NCBI GenBank assembly: GCA_016781725.1
Contig: JADDPU010000134.1
Location: forward strand, 1 to 11,218
Length of the DNA stretch: 11,218 nucleotides
Direction: 5' to 3'
DNA from: Rubrobacter sp.
GTDB lineage: Bacteria; Actinomycetota; Rubrobacteria; Rubrobacterales; Rubrobacteraceae
The number at the start of each line of letters is the position of its first letter. Positions within the stretch are counted from its first letter, which is position 1. A model generated the notes under the pieces. The model had not been told where the DNA came from. It worked only from the letters and a program-made list of their open reading frames with translations, and made no database searches. Below, piece after piece: positions 1 through 6,728 of the stretch. The position numbers and the translations under genes were made by a program.

Positions 1-1
1 T

Positions 2-802
2 AACACGCTGCTGGAGGAAGGCCTCACCTTATACAAGGATCTGGGAGACGAGGCGGGCGCCGCCTTCGCGCTCCTCGTCCTTGGACGCACCACCGTTTCG
101 CGGGGGGACCATGGGCGGGGGAAAACCCTTGTCGAGGAGGCCCTGGCCTCGTTCCGTCAACTGGGCGACACGTGGGGAATCTCCAGGGCGCTCATCGTCC
201 TCGGGGCCGGGGCTCTCTTCGAGGATGACGTCGACAGCGCAATCGCCAAGTTCGAAGAGTCTCTGGCTATTTGCCGGGATCTGGAGGACGCAGAGGGTAT
301 CGCCCTGTCGCTCCTCTACCTGGGCCGAGCTGCGCACATTCGGGGAGACGGCGCGCGCCCGGATACGCTGCTGGAGGAGAGCCTGGTGGTGTTCAAGGAT
401 CTGGGTGACTCACGGGGAGTTGCGGAGGTGCTACTCGAGCTTGGGCGGGTGGCGCACGCGCGCGGGGACGACACGCGGGCCGCCTCGTTGTGCCGGGAGA
501 GCCTGGTCCTCAGCCGGAAGCTCGACAACAAGTCCCACATCGCCTTCTGTCTGGCGGCGCTTGCGGGAGTGATCCAGTCCTCGGGCCAAGCCGCGCGAGC
601 AGCCCGCCTCTTCGGGGCGGCGGAGAGGCTGCTCCACTCCCTCGACGCTGTGCTCGATCCCGGCGGTTCTCTCGAATACGACAGCGACCTCGCCGGCGCA
701 CGCGCGCAGCTGGATGAGGCAGCTTTCACCACGGCGTGGCAGGAGGGAAGGATGATGACGCTCGAGGAAGCCGTTATGGAGGCGATGAAGAGTGGGGTGT
801 GA
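2..802 (+). CDS. TPR-repeat regulator, C-terminal part (5' end outside window)
   Basis: The reading frame is open from the left edge, so the N-terminus is missing; 266 residues are visible. They form at least four TPR-like helical pairs of about 40 residues, with recurring cores such as LLEE(G/S)L, DLGD, LGR and RGD. The tail reads AWQEGRMMTLEEAVMEAM, resembling the AWxxGRxMxLEEAV ending of large actinobacterial and chloroflexi ATPase/TPR regulators (LuxR, BTAD or NB-ARC type). By family, the missing part would carry an NTPase module and perhaps a DNA-binding domain; that is inference, since neither is visible. No LuxR-type helix-turn-helix follows the TPRs before the stop. Two blocks, at about 5-50 and 362-410, are alike at DNA level, pointing to internal duplication of repeat units. 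The TPR fold is clear; the regulator role is likely; the ligand is unknown. Confidence 0.8.
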   Translation, partial: NTLLEEGLTLYKDLGDEAGAAFALLVLGRTTVSRGDHGRGKTLVEEALASFRQLGDTWGISRALIVLGAGALFEDDVDSAIAKFEESLAICRDLEDAEGIALSLLYLGRAAHIRGDGARPDTLLEESLVVFKDLGDSRGVAEVLLELGRVAHARGDDTRAASLCRESLVLSRKLDNKSHIAFCLAALAGVIQSSGQAARAARLFGAAERLLHSLDAVLDPGGSLEYDSDLAGARAQLDEAAFTTAWQEGRMMTLEEAVMEAMKSGV

Positions 803-932
803 GGAGCAGAGGGAGCCTCCCATCGTCGACGGGCTCCTCTCCTACCTCGTGGCCTTCGTGACTGTGCTGGCCTCGCAGAAGAACCAGCGTCTCGGGGACA
901 TGGCGGCCCACACCCTGGTCGTCCGTAAGTGA
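792..932 (+). pseudogene. RDD-family membrane protein, C-terminal remnant
   Basis: After an in-frame stop at 786-788, this frame encodes IVDGLLSYLVAFVTVLA followed by NQRLGDMAAHTLVVRK and a stop. This matches the end of RDD-domain membrane proteins: the last transmembrane helix followed by the conserved QRLGD-A-T-VVR tail. The first helices and the Arg-Asp-Asp part are absent, and there is no convincing ribosome-binding site. The only possible in-frame start before the homology is GTG at 792, inside the end of the TPR gene. Homology seems to begin near 816, just past the TPR stop, so a recombination or insertion probably replaced the front of an RDD gene. I read it as a decayed fragment; a 46-residue one-helix product cannot be excluded. 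Confidence 0.6.
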
Positions 933-1408
933 GCCAGGCGACATCCCTTCTGCGCCACCCGCCGAGGTTTCGGCGGGTGGCGCTTTTTGTGTCGTTGTGC
1001 GCCGCGCTATTGGCGCTCTCCGGCTGCGAGTCCGGGACCTTGATAGGCCAGCGACAGACCTGCCAGTCGAGCGGCGGGTTGCTCGCCGAGGAGAGGGCCA
1101 CCTGCTCCGGCGGCGTCGACGCCGTGCGCGGCTCGCCCGGGCTCGTCATCGTGGACACCGACGGGGAGCTGGATGGTACCTACAGGCTCGAGGCTACCCT
1201 CTCGGTCGGCGAGGGGGAGACAGAGGCCCACGTCACCGCTGCCGACGGCGAGAGGGTCGGCGGCACGGTCTCGCCGGACGAACCGCTCCGGATCTCCGCC
1301 GACGTCGAGGTCGACGATGACGAGGAGGAGGTCATCGCCGAGCTGAAGGTCGCCGGGAAAGAGGCGACCGGCCTGCGCTACGAGGCCTCCCTGACCCCGC
1401 CGGGTTAG
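929..1408 (+). CDS. Small predicted lipoprotein of unknown function
   Basis: The 159-residue product has a type II signal peptide: an Arg-rich n-region (RHPPRFRR, residues 9-16), a hydrophobic stretch at 17-31, and the lipobox LSGC with Cys33 as the likely lipidated residue. The mature part is acidic (a DVEVDDDEEEV run near residue 130), has two further cysteines (Cys45, Cys59) and alternating hydrophobic/polar segments suggestive of a beta-sandwich. I do not recognise a family. The start is uncertain. GTG 929 overlaps the RDD stop as GTGA but has no Shine-Dalgarno. GTG 977 and GTG 989 are possible, but starting there removes the basic n-region. A terminator-like hairpin covers 952-988 within this coding region. 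Its 3' end faces the lipid kinase gene with a 9-base gap. Confidence 0.65.
   Translation: MSQATSLLRHPPRFRRVALFVSLCAALLALSGCESGTLIGQRQTCQSSGGLLAEERATCSGGVDAVRGSPGLVIVDTDGELDGTYRLEATLSVGEGETEAHVTAADGERVGGTVSPDEPLRISADVEVDDDEEEVIAELKVAGKEATGLRYEASLTPPG
952..990 (+). terminator. Intrinsic terminator-like hairpin inside lipoprotein signal-peptide codons
   Basis: The 14-base arm at 952-965 (GCGCCACCCGCCGA) is the exact reverse complement of 970-983, with a GGTT loop at 966-969. The hairpin is followed directly by TTTTT at 984-988. This is a textbook Rho-independent terminator for plus-strand transcription, positioned 20 bases after the RDD stop. It also lies within the reading frame that encodes RHPPRFRRVALF of the lipoprotein signal peptide. 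It probably ended the original RDD transcript; whether it also limits lipoprotein expression is inference. Confidence 0.75.
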
Positions 1409-1417
1409 CGGCAGCCC

Positions 1418-2296
1418 CTAACGGATCACTTTCAGGGCGGCGGGTTCTATGCGAAAGGACATGGGAAGGCTCCCCCAGAGCTCGCCGTCCAGTTGCACCG
1501 GCACCTGCGCGCCGGGGGATTGCGCCCAGACCTCCGTGGCCGTGAACGATTTCATCGCGCGGTTAAGGGGCCTCCGCGCCATGATGCTAGCGAAGACGTC
1601 TGGCCTAATGAGGAGGCTCACGCGCTCGACCAGGATAGTCTCGAGCTCCCCGCTCGTCAGCAGACCGGGCCCTGAGACCCTGAAGTCTCCGCCGTAGTAG
1701 TGGCCGTTGGCGACGATGGCGAACCTCGCGACGTACACCTTCTCGCCTTGAGAGATCCGCACGGGAGGGAAGCTACTACCGAAGAGCACCCTGAAGCCCG
1801 TTAGCGCGAAAGCCAGGCTACGCAGGTAGCGCTTCTGGCGCGGCGTAACGGCGTCGACTACCTTCGCGTCAAAACCTATCCCGGCCATGCACGCGAAGCG
1901 GCGCTCGGTCCCTCTCCCGTCCGTGGCGACGCCGAGGTCAACCCTCGAGGGCTCTCTCTTCAGGAGCCGGCGGCAGGCCTCTTCGGCGTCGAGCGGCAGC
2001 CCGAGCTCGCGGGCCAGCACGTTCGCCGTGCCGAGTGGCAGGACGCCCAGGGTAGCGCCCCGGGAGAGGCCGTTTATGACCTCGTTGAGCGTGCCGTCGC
2101 CCCCGGCGGCCACCACGAGGCGGTCCCCGGCCGCGGAGGCGAGCTCCGTCGCGTGGTTCGGGCGCTCCGTATTCAGGACCTCTACCGAAAGGCCGCCGGA
2201 GCGCAGGATCTCCGCGAAGCCTTCGAGGTAACCCTCGTCGCCGGCGCGCCCGGAGTTGGGGTTGCCGATGATGACAGCGTCGGTGGACTCGTGCAT
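1418..2296 (-). CDS. Diacylglycerol kinase family lipid kinase (YegS/DgkB-like)
   Basis: The 292-residue protein carries the lipid-kinase catalytic domain signatures: IIGNPNSGR near residues 9-17, nucleotide-binding GGDGTLNEV at 65-73, PLGTANVLAREL at 87-98, and AGIGFDAKVVDA in the middle, followed by the beta-rich C-terminal domain (NGHYYGGDFRVSGPG, VQLDGE). Members phosphorylate diacylglycerol or a related lipid with ATP at the inner membrane face, feeding phosphatidate back into phospholipid synthesis; the exact substrate cannot be read here. The frame is open further upstream to 2692, but that extension runs antisense through acpS. ATG 2296 gives the expected N-terminus and sits 6 bases after a TATAGT element, so the mRNA is probably leaderless. 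It is divergent from acpS. Length is normal for the family. Confidence 0.9.
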   Translation of the reverse strand: MHESTDAVIIGNPNSGRAGDEGYLEGFAEILRSGGLSVEVLNTERPNHATELASAAGDRLVVAAGGDGTLNEVINGLSRGATLGVLPLGTANVLARELGLPLDAEEACRRLLKREPSRVDLGVATDGRGTERRFACMAGIGFDAKVVDAVTPRQKRYLRSLAFALTGFRVLFGSSFPPVRISQGEKVYVARFAIVANGHYYGGDFRVSGPGLLTSGELETILVERVSLLIRPDVFASIMARRPLNRAMKSFTATEVWAQSPGAQVPVQLDGELWGSLPMSFRIEPAALKVIR

Positions 2297-2308
2297 CCGT
2301 GTACTATA
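2297..2308 (-). promoter_or_regulatory. -10 element for leaderless transcription of the lipid kinase
   Basis: On the minus strand TATAGT (complement of 2303-2308) is followed by six bases and then the ATG at 2296. Transcription starting about 7 bases after the -10 would begin on the A of the start codon, giving a leaderless mRNA. No Shine-Dalgarno is present. No good -35 hexamer is seen at 16-19 bases. Confidence 0.55.
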
Positions 2309-2314
2309 GCCCTT

Positions 2315-2343
2315 TTGTGCCCGAGACCCATCTGCCGTAACAT
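2315..2343 (+). promoter_or_regulatory. Promoter for acpS, likely leaderless
   Basis: TAACAT at 2338-2343 is a -10-like hexamer with seven bases before the acpS ATG at 2351. A weak -35 candidate, TTGTGC, lies at 2315-2320 with a 17-base spacer. There is no Shine-Dalgarno before the ATG. It is back to back with the lipid-kinase promoter, so the two share about 54 bp of intergenic DNA. Confidence 0.5.
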
Positions 2344-2350
2344 ACGGGCT

Positions 2351-2749
2351 ATGGAGGGATTCGTAGTACCGGGGATCGGGGTCGACGTCGTGGACGTCGC
2401 CAGGATGCGGTTCGCCCTGGAGCGCACCCCCAGGATTCGCCAGCGCCTCTTCACCGAGGCCGAGATAGCGTACTGCGAGAAGTTCCGCTTCGCCGACCGC
2501 CACTTCGCCGGGCGCTGGGCCGCCAAGGAGGCAGTCACCAAGGCCTTGGGGTGCGGCCTGATCCAGTGGAACGGCGTCGAGGTGATCCGTCGTCCCAGGC
2601 GGGCCCCTTCGGTGCGCATCTTCGGCAAGATAAAGGAGTTTGCCGACCGCGTCGGCGTGCGCGAGGAGGACCTCTACCTCTCCATAACCCACTCGGAGCT
2701 CTCCGCCGTCGCCGTCTGCGTCGTGCGCCGGGAGCAGATAGCCGGTTGA
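2351..2749 (+). CDS. acpS: Holo-[acyl-carrier-protein] synthase
   Basis: This 132-residue protein transfers 4'-phosphopantetheine from coenzyme A to the serine of acyl carrier protein, activating it for fatty acid synthesis. The N-terminal GIGVDVVDVARM (residues 8-19) holds the metal-binding Asp12. RWAAKEAVTKALG (from residue 55) holds the metal-binding Glu60. The C-terminal LSITHSELSAVAVCVV is the expected family ending, and FTEAEIAYC at 34-42 is also typical. The length is normal (about 120-130). ATG 2351 is chosen because the family starts right before the GIGVD motif and a -10 element sits seven bases upstream; the longer open frame upstream runs antisense through the lipid kinase. The stop overlaps the TTG start of nnr. 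Confidence 0.95.
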   Translation: MEGFVVPGIGVDVVDVARMRFALERTPRIRQRLFTEAEIAYCEKFRFADRHFAGRWAAKEAVTKALGCGLIQWNGVEVIRRPRRAPSVRIFGKIKEFADRVGVREEDLYLSITHSELSAVAVCVVRREQIAG

Positions 2750-4251
2750 GGCTCTACACCGCCGAGGAGATGTCCCGCGCCGACAACGGGGCGCAAGAAC
2801 TCGGCATCCCCGGCGGCGTCCTTATGGAGCGCGCCGGCGCCAGGATGGCCGAGGCCGCTCTCGAGCGCTTCGCCCCGCGCTACGCCCTCGTCGTTGCGGG
2901 CGGCGGGAACAACGGCGGCGATGGGTTCGTCATAGCCCGCGAGCTCCACAACGCCGGCGTCGAGGTGGCCGTCCTGGTCACGAAGGACGAGTACGAGGGG
3001 GACCCGGCGACCAACCTGGCGGCGCTGCGCAACCTGGACGTGAGGGTCGTCGGTGACGAGGATCTCGACGCGGAGCTCGCGCGGGCCGACCTCGTAGTTG
3101 ACGCCCTGCTCGGGACCGGGTTCTCGGGCGAGGTGCGCGAGAGGGAGGCCGGCCTCATCGAGGCTATGAACTCGGCGGCGGCCCCCGTCCTCGCGGTCGA
3201 CGTGCCCTCAGGGGTAGACGGGGCGACGGGCGAGGTCGAGGGGGCGGCGGTCAGCGCGGACCTCACGGTCTGCGCGCACGCGGCGAAGGTGGGGTGCGTC
3301 ATCTCGCCCGGCCGCGAGCACGCCGGGGAGGTGCGAGTCGTGGAGATCGGCATCCCCCCCGAGGCTGACGTGGGGCCTTCCCTCGTCTGGACCGACGCCG
3401 GCTCGCTGCGAGGGAAGATCCCGCGAACCACCGATGCAGCCCACAAGTACTCGGCAGGCGCCCTGCTTGTAGTCGCCGGCTCCCGCGCCACGACCGGCGC
3501 CCCCGTGATGGTAGTCCAGGGCGCGCAGAGAACAGGCTGCGGCATTGTCTTCCTCGCCACCTCAGAGAGCTCGGCGCCGGCCGTCGACCTCGCGCTCACG
3601 GAGGCGCTCGTCTACGGGGTCGCGGAGGATGGCGAGGGATCCATGGCTTCGGAGGCGCTCGAGGGGATCCTGGTTCACGCCGAGAGAGCCTCGGCGCTCG
3701 TGGTCGGCCCGGGGATGGGGACGGATGAGGAGGGACGCCGGCTCGTCGCCGGTATCCTGCGCGAGGTCGAGGCCCCCGTCCTACTCGACGCCGACGCCGT
3801 CACCAACGTCGCCGGCACGGAGGTCCTCGCCCGCAGGGAGGCGCCGACGGTCGTAACCCCGCACGCGGGGGAGCTCGGGCGTCTGCTCGGCTCGGGGGCG
3901 AAGGAGGTCTCGGCCCGCAGGCTGCGCGCGGCGCGCCGGGCGGCGGAGGAGCAGGGCTGCTGCGTCTTGCTCAAGGGCTCCGACACCCTCGTCGTCGAGA
4001 GCGAGAGAGCAGCCGTCAACTCGACGGGCAGCGTCGCGCTCGCGACGGCCGGGACGGGGGACGTGTTGTCTGGCGTGATCGGGGCTCTCCTCTCGCGTGG
4101 GATGGACCCCTACGAGGCCTCGCGGGCGGGCGCCTGGGCGCACGGGCGGGCTGCCGAGCTCTGGCTGCAAGAGACGGGTTGGCCGGCCGAGAGCATGATC
4201 GCGACCGACCTCGTGGATTACCTGCCGCCCGCCCTCGGGGAGATCCTCTGA
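2746..4251 (+). CDS. nnr: Bifunctional NAD(P)H-hydrate epimerase / ADP-dependent dehydratase
   Basis: The 501-residue fusion repairs hydrated NADH and NADPH: the N-terminal YjeF_N domain interconverts the R and S hydrates, and the C-terminal ribokinase-like domain dehydrates S-NAD(P)HX using ADP. Visible in order: AGGGNNGGDGFV (about 51-62), DALLGTGF, DVPSGVDGATGEV, then in the second domain HKYSAGALLVVAGS, GPGMG, LLDADAVT, VTPHAGELGRLLG, and NSTGSVALATAGTGDVLSG, with the catalytic GTGD at 436-439. Two usually conserved positions of that last motif differ slightly (TGS for TGN, TAG for TGG), which is minor. The TTG start at 2746 overlaps the acpS TGA by four bases (TTGA), with GGGAG about 11 bases upstream; the long frame before it is antisense-free but lies inside acpS. 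acpS-nnr adjacency is common in bacteria. Confidence 0.94.
   Translation: MRLYTAEEMSRADNGAQELGIPGGVLMERAGARMAEAALERFAPRYALVVAGGGNNGGDGFVIARELHNAGVEVAVLVTKDEYEGDPATNLAALRNLDVRVVGDEDLDAELARADLVVDALLGTGFSGEVREREAGLIEAMNSAAAPVLAVDVPSGVDGATGEVEGAAVSADLTVCAHAAKVGCVISPGREHAGEVRVVEIGIPPEADVGPSLVWTDAGSLRGKIPRTTDAAHKYSAGALLVVAGSRATTGAPVMVVQGAQRTGCGIVFLATSESSAPAVDLALTEALVYGVAEDGEGSMASEALEGILVHAERASALVVGPGMGTDEEGRRLVAGILREVEAPVLLDADAVTNVAGTEVLARREAPTVVTPHAGELGRLLGSGAKEVSARRLRAARRAAEEQGCCVLLKGSDTLVVESERAAVNSTGSVALATAGTGDVLSGVIGALLSRGMDPYEASRAGAWAHGRAAELWLQETGWPAESMIATDLVDYLPPALGEIL
4237..4250 (+). promoter_or_regulatory. Shine-Dalgarno and CTG start deciding the YmdB N-terminus
   Basis: GGGGAG at 4237-4242 is followed by five bases and CTG at 4248-4250, which overlaps the nnr stop as CTGA. 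No ATG, GTG or TTG occurs in this frame between TTG 4179 and residue one of the conserved domain. The spacing and the family N-terminus both favour CTG as a rare initiation codon coupled to nnr termination. Confidence 0.6.
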
Positions 4252-5045
4252 GCTTCAGGCTGCTCTTCGTCGGCGACGTGGTAGGTGCCGCCGGGTGCTC
4301 GGCGGTCCTGGATCTCGTGCCGAAGCTGCGCGGGGAGCTCGGGCTCGACGCCGTCGTCGCCAACGCCGAGAACTCGAGCCCCACAGGCAGGGGTATAACC
4401 CCCAAAAGCGGCGCCGCCCTGCTCTCGGTGGCCGACTTTCTCACCCTGGGCAACCACGCCTTCGACGCCGAAGGATACGAAGAGTTTTTGCAGGCGGACC
4501 ACAGGGTGGTGCGGCCCGCGAACTTCGACGGGCGGCACCCGGGCCGGGGCTGGGGGCTCTTCGAGTCGGGAGGTGCGAGGGTGGGTGTGGCCAACGTGCT
4601 CGGGCGGGTGTTCGTCGAGCGGACGAGGATCTCCCCGTTCGAGGCGGCCGACCGGGCCGTCGTGGCGCTGGAGGAGGAGGGCGCCGACCTGGTGCTGGTC
4701 GACGCCCACGCCGAGGCCACGAGCGAGAAGCAGGCGCTCGGCCACCACCTCGCGGGCAGGGCCCAGGCGGTCCTTGGGACCCACACCCACGTGCCGACGG
4801 CCGACCTTTCCATCCTCCCCGGCGGTACCGCCTACGTGACCGACGTCGGGATGACCGGCTGCGAGGACAGCATCATCGGGTTCGACCGCGAGGATTTCAT
4901 CGGGCTGTTCGTCGGGGAGCACCGGCGGGGGCTACCCGTGGCGACGCGTGGACCCGTGGTCTTCAACGGCGTCTTGGTGGACTTCGACCTCGACGGCCGT
5001 AGGGCCACCGGGATCGAACCCGTAAGAAGGCGGTGGGAGCCTTAG
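4248..5045 (+). CDS. ymdB: YmdB-family metallophosphoesterase
   Basis: With the CTG start the protein has 265 residues and begins (M)SFRLLFVGDVVG, matching family members that begin just before the FxGDxxG metal motif. Predicted dimetal ligands are visible: Asp10, Glu41 and Asn42 (ANAENSSPTGRG), Asn69 and His70 (LGNHAFD), the His of DAHAEATSEK, and GTHTHVPTAD. YmdB proteins hydrolyse cyclic nucleotide phosphodiesters; in Bacillus subtilis YmdB affects biofilm and sporulation decisions. The role here is unknown. The alternative start TTG 4179 adds 23 Arg- and Pro-rich residues with no family counterpart and overlaps nnr by 73 bases. The gene is coupled to nnr, not next to an RNase Y gene as in Bacillus. 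Confidence 0.9.
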   Translation: MSFRLLFVGDVVGAAGCSAVLDLVPKLRGELGLDAVVANAENSSPTGRGITPKSGAALLSVADFLTLGNHAFDAEGYEEFLQADHRVVRPANFDGRHPGRGWGLFESGGARVGVANVLGRVFVERTRISPFEAADRAVVALEEEGADLVLVDAHAEATSEKQALGHHLAGRAQAVLGTHTHVPTADLSILPGGTAYVTDVGMTGCEDSIIGFDREDFIGLFVGEHRRGLPVATRGPVVFNGVLVDFDLDGRRATGIEPVRRRWEP

Positions 5046-5052
5046 CCGGAGG

Positions 5053-5082
5053 TCAACCGGGCCTCGCGGCCCCGTCTACAAT
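5053..5082 (+). promoter_or_regulatory. Promoter-like element before the CBS-domain gene
   Basis: TACAAT at 5077-5082 fits a -10 hexamer well and stands out in GC-rich DNA. The best -35 candidate at a workable distance, TCAACC at 5053-5058, is poor. It lies in the 78-base gap after ymdB and would give a leader of about 35 bases that includes the strong GGAGGGG ribosome-binding site at 5112-5118. Confidence 0.45.
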
Positions 5083-5123
5083 GGGGCGGGGATCTGTGCG
5101 GGACGACGATCGGAGGGGCAGAC

Positions 5124-5603
5124 GTGGAGCAGCAGGACATCAGGGAGTTGAGGGTCTCCGACATCGCGCACCAGGAGTGGCCCACGCTTGGCCCGGACGA
5201 GACGGTGGAGGGCGCGATCAAGCTCTTCGCCGAGTCCGGTCTCTCTGGCGCCCCCGTCGTCGAGGGCGGGAGGCTCGTCGGGATAATCACCGAGGGGGAC
5301 CTCATCTTCAGGGACGCCGACATCAAAGCCCCGGGCTTCCTGGATATCCTGGGCGGGCTTATCCCCTTGGGGAACTGGGACGAGTACAGGACGGAGGCGC
5401 TCAAGAGCGCCGGGGTAACTGTCGGCGAGGTCATGACGGGCGACGTGATCACGGTCTCCCCCGAGACCACCCTCGCCGAGGCCGCGACGATCATGGCCGA
5501 GAGGCGGATAAAGCTCCTACCCATCGCCGAAGACGGCGCGCTGCGCGGCGTCGTCACCCGCATGGACATCTTGACGCTCCACGTCCTGAACCCCCGCCGG
5601 TAG
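5124..5603 (+). CDS. Two-CBS-domain protein
   Basis: This 159-residue protein is essentially a Bateman module: CBS 1 spans about residues 11-63 (VSDIAHQEWPTLGPDETVEGAIKL..., then LVGIITEGDL) and CBS 2 about 99-152 (TVGEVMTGDVITVSPETTLAEAATIM, then LRGVVTRMDIL), written here from key residues. The 35-residue linker contains GFLDILGGLIPLG, also seen in actinobacterial CBS proteins. Such pairs usually bind adenine nucleotides and regulate a partner; no effector domain is present and no partner can be named. GTG 5124 is preceded by GGAGGGG five bases upstream, a strong site. The gene has its own promoter-like element, and alr starts nine bases after its stop, so the two are probably cotranscribed. 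Confidence 0.9.
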   Translation: MEQQDIRELRVSDIAHQEWPTLGPDETVEGAIKLFAESGLSGAPVVEGGRLVGIITEGDLIFRDADIKAPGFLDILGGLIPLGNWDEYRTEALKSAGVTVGEVMTGDVITVSPETTLAEAATIMAERRIKLLPIAEDGALRGVVTRMDILTLHVLNPRR

Positions 5604-5612
5604 AGACCGACC

Positions 5613-6728
5613 GTGGATAGCGCGGTCTCCCCCGGCCTCCTCCGGAGCCGGACCTGGGCCGAGGTGGACCTCGGCGCCCTGTGCCACAACGTGCGCGTGC
5701 TCAAGCGCAGGGGCGCCGGCGCGCGCCTCATGGCCGTCGTCAAGGCCGACGCCTACGGCCACGGCGCGGTCCCCGTCGCCCGGGCAGCCGTCGAGGCGGG
5801 GGCCGACTCTTTAGCCGTAGTCACGGTCGAAGAGGGTGCGGAGCTCCGAGGGGCGGGCCTTGCGGTCCCGATCCTGGTCTTCACCGACCTTTCGGCGGAC
5901 CGCCTCCCGCTCGCCAGGCAGCACCGCCTCGCCGTGACGGCCCACTCCATCCAGAGCGCGAGACGCATAGCCGCCACCCGGGGCCTCGAGACGCACCTCA
6001 AGGTGAACACGGGGATGAACCGCTGGGGCGTCGAGCCCTCCGAGGTGGGCGAGGCGCGCCGGATACTGGGCCCCAGGCTCGCTGGCGTCTACACCCACTT
6101 CGCCTCGGCCGACTCCGACGAGGAGACGACGCGGCGCCAGATCCGGGTCTTCGAAGACGTCCTCGCCGCCAACCCTTTCGGGGACGTACTCGTGCACGCC
6201 GCGAACTCTGCGGCCACGCTCTGGCACCCCCGGGCGCGCTACGACTGCGTCAGGCCCGGCGTGGCGCTGTACGGGCTGCACCCGGCCGGCGACCGCGGAG
6301 ATCCGGAAGAGGAGGGACTGCGGCCCGCGATGGCGCTCAAGAGCTACGTCGGGGGGGTGCGGCACCTCGCGCCAGGCGACGGGGTCTCCTACGGGCTGAC
6401 CTTCAGGGCAGAGGCGCCGACGTTCGCGGCGACGGTGCCTGTCGGGTACGCGGAAGGTTACCGGCGGGCGCTCTCCGGGAGGGCCGAGGCTCTGATCGGG
6501 GGCAAGAGGCGCCCCCTGCTCGGAAGGGTTACCATGGACGCCTCGGTCTTCGGGGTGGACGAAAGCGTCGAGGTCGGGGAGGAGGTAGTCTTGCTCGGCG
6601 GGCAGGGCGACGAGCGCGTCGGGGCCGAGGAGCTCGGTTCCCTAGCCGGCACGATAAACTACGAGATCACCACCGGGGTAAACCCCCGCCGCGTCGAGAG
6701 GAGCTACGAGGATGTTCGAGGGCCTTAA
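5613..6728 (+). CDS. alr: Alanine racemase
   Basis: The 371-residue protein is a PLP-dependent racemase that makes D-alanine for peptidoglycan. VVKADAYGHGA contains the PLP lysine, Lys44. Further signatures are LKVNTGMNRWG, THFASAD, RPGVALYG, the catalytic tyrosine in VSYGLTF, VPVGYAEGYRR, GRVTMDA and the C-terminal INYEITTGVNPRRVER. The order and length fit the fold-type III alanine racemase family: a TIM barrel followed by a beta domain. The usual RVCMD motif reads RVTMD here. GTG 5613 gives an N-terminus of expected length (RTWAEVDLGAL from residue 13), although only a weak purine stretch precedes it. It follows the CBS gene by nine bases, and its end overlaps the next gene by 17 bases. 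Confidence 0.95.
   Translation: MDSAVSPGLLRSRTWAEVDLGALCHNVRVLKRRGAGARLMAVVKADAYGHGAVPVARAAVEAGADSLAVVTVEEGAELRGAGLAVPILVFTDLSADRLPLARQHRLAVTAHSIQSARRIAATRGLETHLKVNTGMNRWGVEPSEVGEARRILGPRLAGVYTHFASADSDEETTRRQIRVFEDVLAANPFGDVLVHAANSAATLWHPRARYDCVRPGVALYGLHPAGDRGDPEEEGLRPAMALKSYVGGVRHLAPGDGVSYGLTFRAEAPTFAATVPVGYAEGYRRALSGRAEALIGGKRRPLLGRVTMDASVFGVDESVEVGEEVVLLGGQGDERVGAEELGSLAGTINYEITTGVNPRRVERSYEDVRGP

Noticed and set aside
1..802. LuxR-type helix-turn-helix at the end of the TPR protein.
   Set aside because: The chain stops right after the LEEAVMEAM tail; no LTPRE-type motif occurs in any frame of the following 130 bases.
316..1158. A 280-codon open frame on the minus strand at the left end.
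   Set aside because: It lies antisense to the TPR gene, RDD remnant and lipoprotein gene, has low-complexity Arg/Ser/Ala composition and no family motif; typical of shadows in high-GC DNA.
1404..1422. GTTAG/CTAAC inverted repeat between the lipoprotein and lipid-kinase genes as a bidirectional terminator.
   Set aside because: Only five base pairs, with no T-tract on either strand; too weak to call.
2297..2692. A longer N-terminus of the lipid kinase reaching 2692.
   Set aside because: The added 132 residues are antisense to acpS, and the family N-terminus and -10 element both point to ATG 2296.
5042..5743. A 233-codon minus-strand frame opposite the CBS gene.
   Set aside because: No domain, no start signal, and it mirrors a clearly real gene.
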